64,000 nt of DNA from Bacteroidaceae bacterium (GTDB lineage Bacteria > Bacteroidota > Bacteroidia > Bacteroidales > Bacteroidaceae). The stretch is from assembly GCA_017619585.1 (NCBI GenBank), contig JAFZSA010000023.1, positions 1-64,000 on the forward strand, written 5' to 3'. Positions 60,040 through 64,000 of this stretch are shown here, one piece after another. Position 1 is the stretch's first letter. Every line of letters starts with the position of its first letter. The translations under genes were made by a program, and so were the position numbers. The notes under the pieces are model-generated. The model did no database searches. It was not told the DNA's origin and saw only the letters and a list, made by a program, of their open reading frames with translations.

Positions 60040-61686
60040 ATGGAAAAAAGTGCATTGCAGGTAGCCCGTGCTGCCTATCAGCCTAAGCTTCCCAAGGCTC
60101 TGCAAGGTCCTGTAGTTGCTGTTGAGGGTGCAGCTACACAGAGTGTTGGTAATCAGGAAGAAATAAAGGCTATGTTCCCCAATACTTATGGCATGCCCGT
60201 TATTACTTTCAAGGCTGGCGAGCAGAAAGCTCTTGAGCCCTTCAACGTGGGTATCATCTTGAGTGGTGGCCAGGCTCCTGGTGGACACAATGTTATCAGC
60301 GGTCTTTATGACGGTGTTAAGTCACTCAATCCCAACTGCAAGTTGTATGGTTTCCTTATGGGTCCTGGTGGCTTGGTTGACCACAAGTATGTAGAGTTTA
60401 CAGACTCTTTCATCGATGAATATCGTAACACTGGTGGCTTTGATATCATCGGCTCTGGTCGTACAAAGTTGGAGAAGGAAGCTCAGTTCGAGAGCGGTAT
60501 CGAGATTCTGCGTAAGCTTGGCATCAAGGCTTTGGTTATTATCGGTGGTGACGACTCTAACACCAACGCTTGCGTATTGGCTGAGTACTATGCTGCCAAG
60601 AAGTATGGCGTTCAGGTAATCGGTTGTCCCAAGACTATTGACGGCGACTTGAAGAACGAGCAGATTGAGACCAGCTTCGGTTTTGATACAGCTTGTAAGA
60701 CTTATAGCGAGTTGATTGGTAACATCCAGCGCGACTGTAACTCTGCTCGCAAGTATTGGCATTTCATCAAGTTGATGGGTCGTTCTGCTTCTCATATCGC
60801 TCTTGAGTGTGCTCTGCAGACTCAGCCCAACGCATGTTTGATTTCTGAAGAGGTTGAACAGAAAGAGATGTCACTTGACGATGTTGTAACATACTTGGCT
60901 AAGATTGTAGCTGACCGTGCTGCTGAAGGCAACAATTTTGGTACAGTTCTTATTCCTGAAGGTCTTATCGAGTTCATTCCTGCAATCAAGAAACTGATTG
61001 CCGAGTTGAACGAGGTTCTTACAGACCCCGCAACAGGTGAGAGCCGCGAGTTCGCATCTAAGGACGAGCAGGTTGCTTTCGTTAAGAGCCACATCGCTCC
61101 CGAGAACCTTGCTGTTCTGGAGTCTCTCCCCAAGGATGTAGAGCGTCAGTTGTGCCTCGACCGCGATCCTCACGGAAACGTACAGGTATCTCTCATCGAG
61201 ACAGAGAAGCTTCTCTCTGCTATGGTAGCTACAAAGTTGGCTGCTTGGAAGGCAGAAGGCAAGTACAATGGCAAGTTCAGCGCTCAGCACCATTTCTTCG
61301 GTTACGAGGGTCGTTGCGCTGCTCCTTCTAACTATGACGCAGACTACTGCTATAGCCTTGGTTTCAATGCCAGCCGTCTGATTGCCAATGGCAAGACAGG
61401 TTATATGAGTGTCATCAAGAACACAACTGCTCCTGCAGCAGAGTGGATTGCTGGTGGTGTGCCCATCACAATGATGATGAACATGGAGCGTCGTAACGGT
61501 GCTATGAAGCCTGTTATCCGCAAGGCTCTTGTTGAGTTGGACGGTGCTCCCTTCAAGTTCTTCGCCAGCAAGCGTGAGGAGTGGGCTAAGAATACATGTT
61601 ACGTATATCCTGGTCCTATCCAGTACTGGGGTCCATCTGAAGTATGTGACCAGTGCACTAAGACATTGGCATTAGAGCAGAAATAA
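60040..61686 (+). CDS. pfp: PPi-dependent 6-phosphofructokinase
   Basis: 548 residues. It phosphorylates fructose-6-phosphate with pyrophosphate in glycolysis and gluconeogenesis. LSGGQAPGGHNVISG (about 71-85), the PPi-type GGDDSNTNA (Asp-Asp near 169), PKTIDGDLKN catalytic segment (near 195), and MGRSASHIALECALQTQPN. Length and motifs fit the long plant/Bacteroidetes-type PFP rather than the ATP enzyme. Codon use is strongly biased (for example many GCT, GGT), fitting high expression. A terminator follows at 61701. Confidence 0.95.
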   Translation: MEKSALQVARAAYQPKLPKALQGPVVAVEGAATQSVGNQEEIKAMFPNTYGMPVITFKAGEQKALEPFNVGIILSGGQAPGGHNVISGLYDGVKSLNPNCKLYGFLMGPGGLVDHKYVEFTDSFIDEYRNTGGFDIIGSGRTKLEKEAQFESGIEILRKLGIKALVIIGGDDSNTNACVLAEYYAAKKYGVQVIGCPKTIDGDLKNEQIETSFGFDTACKTYSELIGNIQRDCNSARKYWHFIKLMGRSASHIALECALQTQPNACLISEEVEQKEMSLDDVVTYLAKIVADRAAEGNNFGTVLIPEGLIEFIPAIKKLIAELNEVLTDPATGESREFASKDEQVAFVKSHIAPENLAVLESLPKDVERQLCLDRDPHGNVQVSLIETEKLLSAMVATKLAAWKAEGKYNGKFSAQHHFFGYEGRCAAPSNYDADYCYSLGFNASRLIANGKTGYMSVIKNTTAPAAEWIAGGVPITMMMNMERRNGAMKPVIRKALVELDGAPFKFFASKREEWAKNTCYVYPGPIQYWGPSEVCDQCTKTLALEQK

Positions 61687-61700
61687 AAAACAACAATACT

Positions 61701-61746
61701 TCCCCTCTTCTGCTTATATAGAGTAGGAGAGGGGATTTTAATTTTT
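61701..61746 (+). terminator. Terminator after pfp
   Basis: TCCCCTCTTCT pairs with AGGAGAGGGGA (one wobble) around a 10-nt loop, followed by a T-rich tract (TTTTAATTTTT). The next gene starts at once after it (61754). Confidence 0.85.
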
Positions 61747-61753
61747 AAAGGCA

Positions 61754-62653
61754 TTGGCAAACAATTACAAACCAAGGACGGTACGGAGCGGTTCTTCTAC
61801 ACGTAAGAAATCTGCTTCTGCCAGAAAAGGCAGAAAACCCAAGGGAAAAAGCGGAGTTTTCGGCCGTTTCGGTATTGGTGTTTGGGTTGGTATCGTTTTG
61901 GTTGCCATTGCATACATAGGACTTTTCTATTATTTTTTTGTTGGTCCGTATAGTTTCAGATGGAAGGCTATTTACGGAGAGCCGACATATCCCGAGGGAT
62001 ATAATGTCCGTGGTATTGACATCAGTCATTACCAGACAAACATAAAATGGGAAAAACTCAGAAACGCGTCTATCAATAATGATCCCGTGCGTTTCGTCAT
62101 CATAAAGGCTACAGAGGGTCAGGATCTCTATGACGATGATTTTAACGACAACTTCTTTCAAGCCAAGGAGAATGATTTCATACGAGGGGCTTATCACTTC
62201 TTTGTTCCTGGTGTAGATCCTGTCAAACAAGCCAATTTCTATTTGCACCAAGTTCATCTGGTTCCTGGTGATTTACCTCCTGTACTTGATATAGAGAAAG
62301 ACGGCAAGCTTTCAAAAAAACAACTTCAGAAAGACGTCAAGAAATGGTTGGACATCGTAGAGGCAAAATACGGCGTTAAGCCAATATTATATACAAGCTA
62401 CAAATTCAAGAAAGATTTTCTTGATGATCCGGTTTTCAACGAATATCCGTATTGGATTGCACATTATTATATAAATAAACTCGAGTACAAAGGAGATTGG
62501 ATAATGTGGCAGCATACTGATTGTGGAAAGGTGGATGGCATAAAGGGATTTGTTGACTGCAACATCTTTAACGGTACGGTCAAAGACCTTGAGGCATTTA
62601 CGATACAGGAAAAAGAAGAAGAGATTGAAGAGGAGATAGAAAATATAGATTAG
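61754..62653 (+). CDS. Membrane-anchored GH25 muramidase
   Basis: 299 residues. A very basic N-terminus (RKKSASARKGRKPKGK) and one membrane helix (about 41-63) anchor it as a type II protein, then a GH25 lysozyme domain from about 85: RGIDISHYQTN (Asp89), FVIIKATEGQD, RGAYHFF and PPVLDIEKDGK (Asp/Glu pair near 178-180), and the closing WQHTDCGKV. It should cut the MurNAc-GlcNAc bond in the periplasm. The only possible start in frame is TTG at 61754; the frame closes upstream at 61739. It follows the pfp terminator by a few bases. Confidence 0.85.
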   Translation: MANNYKPRTVRSGSSTRKKSASARKGRKPKGKSGVFGRFGIGVWVGIVLVAIAYIGLFYYFFVGPYSFRWKAIYGEPTYPEGYNVRGIDISHYQTNIKWEKLRNASINNDPVRFVIIKATEGQDLYDDDFNDNFFQAKENDFIRGAYHFFVPGVDPVKQANFYLHQVHLVPGDLPPVLDIEKDGKLSKKQLQKDVKKWLDIVEAKYGVKPILYTSYKFKKDFLDDPVFNEYPYWIAHYYINKLEYKGDWIMWQHTDCGKVDGIKGFVDCNIFNGTVKDLEAFTIQEKEEEIEEEIENID

Positions 62654-62691
62654 AGAAAAGGTTATTAAACATAATCACGATTACGATTTAA

Positions 62692-63603
62692 ATGGGCAGA
62701 AACATAACAGGAGAAGAATATTCGGCACAGAAATACATTGAGTTACCCGTCAGGGAACCTCAGGAACTGATGGAATTCTTGATGAAGCAGATGTCTGGCA
62801 TCAGCAGAAACCGCGCTAAGGATTTGCTGGCAGGGCATGCTGTTACTGTTGACCGCAAACTTGTAACACAATATAATCACATGCTTAATGTTGGTGAGGT
62901 TGTTCGCGTTACACGTCACAAACGCAGTACAGAGCTGATAAACAAGCATATAAAGATTATTTACGAGGACAAAGATATTGTTGTTATAGAAAAACAGCCA
63001 GGCATTCTCAGTATGGCATCTTCTCCCAATCAGTTTTGCGTAAAATCCATTCTTGATGATTATTTCCACAAACGTCATTTCAAGTGCAAAGCTCATGTTG
63101 TGCACCGTTTGGACCGTGAGACTTCAGGATTGATGATTTATGCCAAGAGCATCGAGATGGAACAGATTCTCGAGAATAATTGGCATGACATAGTATATGA
63201 CCGTCGTTACATTGCTGTTCTTTGCGGCAGTATGGGACAAGAAGGTGGAACCGTACATTCATGGCTGAAAGACAACAAGGCATTCTTTACCTATAGCAGT
63301 CCAACGGACAATGGTGGCAAGGAAGCCATCACACATTATCATTGCCTGCAAAAGAACAATGACTACAGCCTTGTTGAGATGCGTCTTGAGACTGGTCGTA
63401 AGAACCAGATACGTGTTCACATGAACGACCTTGGATTCCCTGTTGCAGGTGATACCAAATACGGTAATGGCAGAAATCCCATCGGTCGTTTGGCCTTGCA
63501 TGCCTATCGTCTTAATTTCTACCATCCTCGTACGGGTGAGCCTATGAAATTCGAGACCCCCTTCCCTATTTCATTCAGAAAACTTTTCGAAACTACTAAA
63601 TAA
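62692..63603 (+). CDS. RluA-family pseudouridine synthase
   Basis: 303 residues. N-terminal S4-like RNA-binding part (about 20-80: MEFLMKQMSGISRNRAKDLLAGHAVTVDRKLV), then the catalytic HRLDRETSGLMIYAKS (Asp near 144), VEMRLETGRKNQIRVHM and RLALHAYRLNFYHPRTGE. It isomerises uridine to pseudouridine in rRNA or tRNA; which site cannot be told. It lies 38 nt after the muramidase gene and 9 nt before the lipoprotein gene. Confidence 0.9.
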   Translation: MGRNITGEEYSAQKYIELPVREPQELMEFLMKQMSGISRNRAKDLLAGHAVTVDRKLVTQYNHMLNVGEVVRVTRHKRSTELINKHIKIIYEDKDIVVIEKQPGILSMASSPNQFCVKSILDDYFHKRHFKCKAHVVHRLDRETSGLMIYAKSIEMEQILENNWHDIVYDRRYIAVLCGSMGQEGGTVHSWLKDNKAFFTYSSPTDNGGKEAITHYHCLQKNNDYSLVEMRLETGRKNQIRVHMNDLGFPVAGDTKYGNGRNPIGRLALHAYRLNFYHPRTGEPMKFETPFPISFRKLFETTK

Positions 63604-63612
63604 TAACACGAC

Positions 63613-64000
63613 ATGAAAAAGAATTTATCCATTTTATCAGTTTTTGTGTTTTGTATTGCTCTGTCATCCTGTAAATGCTTTAATTATCAGAAAGATACAA
63701 AGACGGATGCGTCCACTCTTCTTGACAATGCAATAGCAGGAAATACATCCCAGACTACAACGGACCTCTTGGGACGTGTTCTCTCATACCTGCTTAATGG
63801 AAATACCACCAGCAAGGAAAGTATCATAGGAACTTGGAAGTATTCTTCTCCGAAGGTTATCTTCGAAAGCGAGAATATCCTGGCCAAAGTTGGTTCTGAT
63901 ATAGCATCAGAGAAAGTCGAGAAGACCTTGGGCGACCAATTGGAACGCGTAGGCTTTTCTTTGGGCAAGACTGCACTTACATTCAACGCAGACAATACTT
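63613..64000 (+). CDS. DUF4923-type lipoprotein (partial, runs off the window)
   Basis: Open from the ATG at 63613 to the window edge (129 codons), with a lipoprotein signal (MKKNLSILSVFVFCIALSSC, lipid Cys at 20). The mature part, with LLGRVLSYLLNGNTTSKESIIGTWKYSSPKVIFESENIL, fits DUF4923, a lipocalin-like Bacteroidetes family. The C-terminus is missing because the window ends. Role unknown. Confidence 0.75.
   Translation, partial: MKKNLSILSVFVFCIALSSCKCFNYQKDTKTDASTLLDNAIAGNTSQTTTDLLGRVLSYLLNGNTTSKESIIGTWKYSSPKVIFESENILAKVGSDIASEKVEKTLGDQLERVGFSLGKTALTFNADNT

Noticed and set aside
61745..62257. A 170-codon minus-strand frame opposite the GH25 gene
   Set aside because: Covers the catalytic segments of a clear GH25 enzyme on the opposite strand and has no features of its own.

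Overview
This window looks like the chromosome of a member of the Bacteroidales, most likely Prevotellaceae (Prevotella/Segatella-like). The evidence is the recurring Bacteroidetes -7 promoter element TAnnTTTG upstream of many genes; families typical of the phylum (DUF4494, DUF5063, DUF5687, DUF4923, a C10 protease joined to BspA-like repeats, secreted proteins with Y(D/N)L.G(R/Q).L tails); an animal/fungal-type (GT3) glycogen synthase; and a PPi-dependent phosphofructokinase. No rRNA, tRNA, CRISPR array, transposase, integrase or phage gene was seen.

Layout. 1-8.2 kb: secreted surface proteins (a CotH/lamin-tail protein, a Gly-rich discoidin-like protein, a 59-residue peptide gene, a C10 protease with BspA repeats). 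Short palindromes and tandem repeats are dense here, and some lie inside the reading frames. 8.5-12.9 kb: an accessory, partly AT-rich block with an AbiE-type toxin-antitoxin pair, a PD-(D/E)XK nuclease-like protein, a possible alkyladenine-glycosylase-fold protein and a GIY-YIG protein. 12.2-17.1 kb (minus): a compact operon ending in mnmE and the GIY-YIG gene. 17.2-21.8 kb (minus): a fused NADPH-oxidoreductase/GltD-type protein, serS, and the rplU-rpmA operon with a structured leader. 21.8-30.8 kb (minus): ftsK, lolA-like, trxB, an ABC permease/ATPase pair, an outer-membrane protein and a Gate-domain transporter. 31.0-41.9 kb (plus): an eleven-gene run combining RNA maintenance (RNase D-like, RlmI, RsmE), a nucleoside transporter, an ABC export module, and an AmgK-like kinase fused to a RapZ C-terminal domain followed by a MurU-like nucleotidyltransferase. 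It ends at a perfect 14-bp terminator stem. 42-51 kb: a secreted beta-galactosidase, then glycogen synthase, glucan phosphorylase and a translationally coupled LuxR-type regulator. 51-60 kb (minus): acyl-CoA synthetase, YggS, DUF4494, YgiQ, an amidase/golvesin protein and a PlsC-like acyltransferase. 60-64 kb (plus): PPi-PFK, a membrane-anchored GH25 muramidase, an RluA-type pseudouridine synthase and a truncated DUF4923 lipoprotein.

The most interesting points are: (i) the AmgK-RapZ-C fusion with a MurU partner, which suggests a feedback-sensing cell-wall amino-sugar recycling module; (ii) short repeats carried in-frame inside conserved protein domains, with one palindrome supplying a stop codon; (iii) the AbiE/nuclease/glycosylase-like defence-type block; (iv) the small Trp-ending peptide gene at 5716; (v) mutually exclusive hairpins in the rplU leader; and (vi) a degenerate LuxR regulator coupled to glucan phosphorylase. 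All family calls come from reading the translated sequence; no database search was run.
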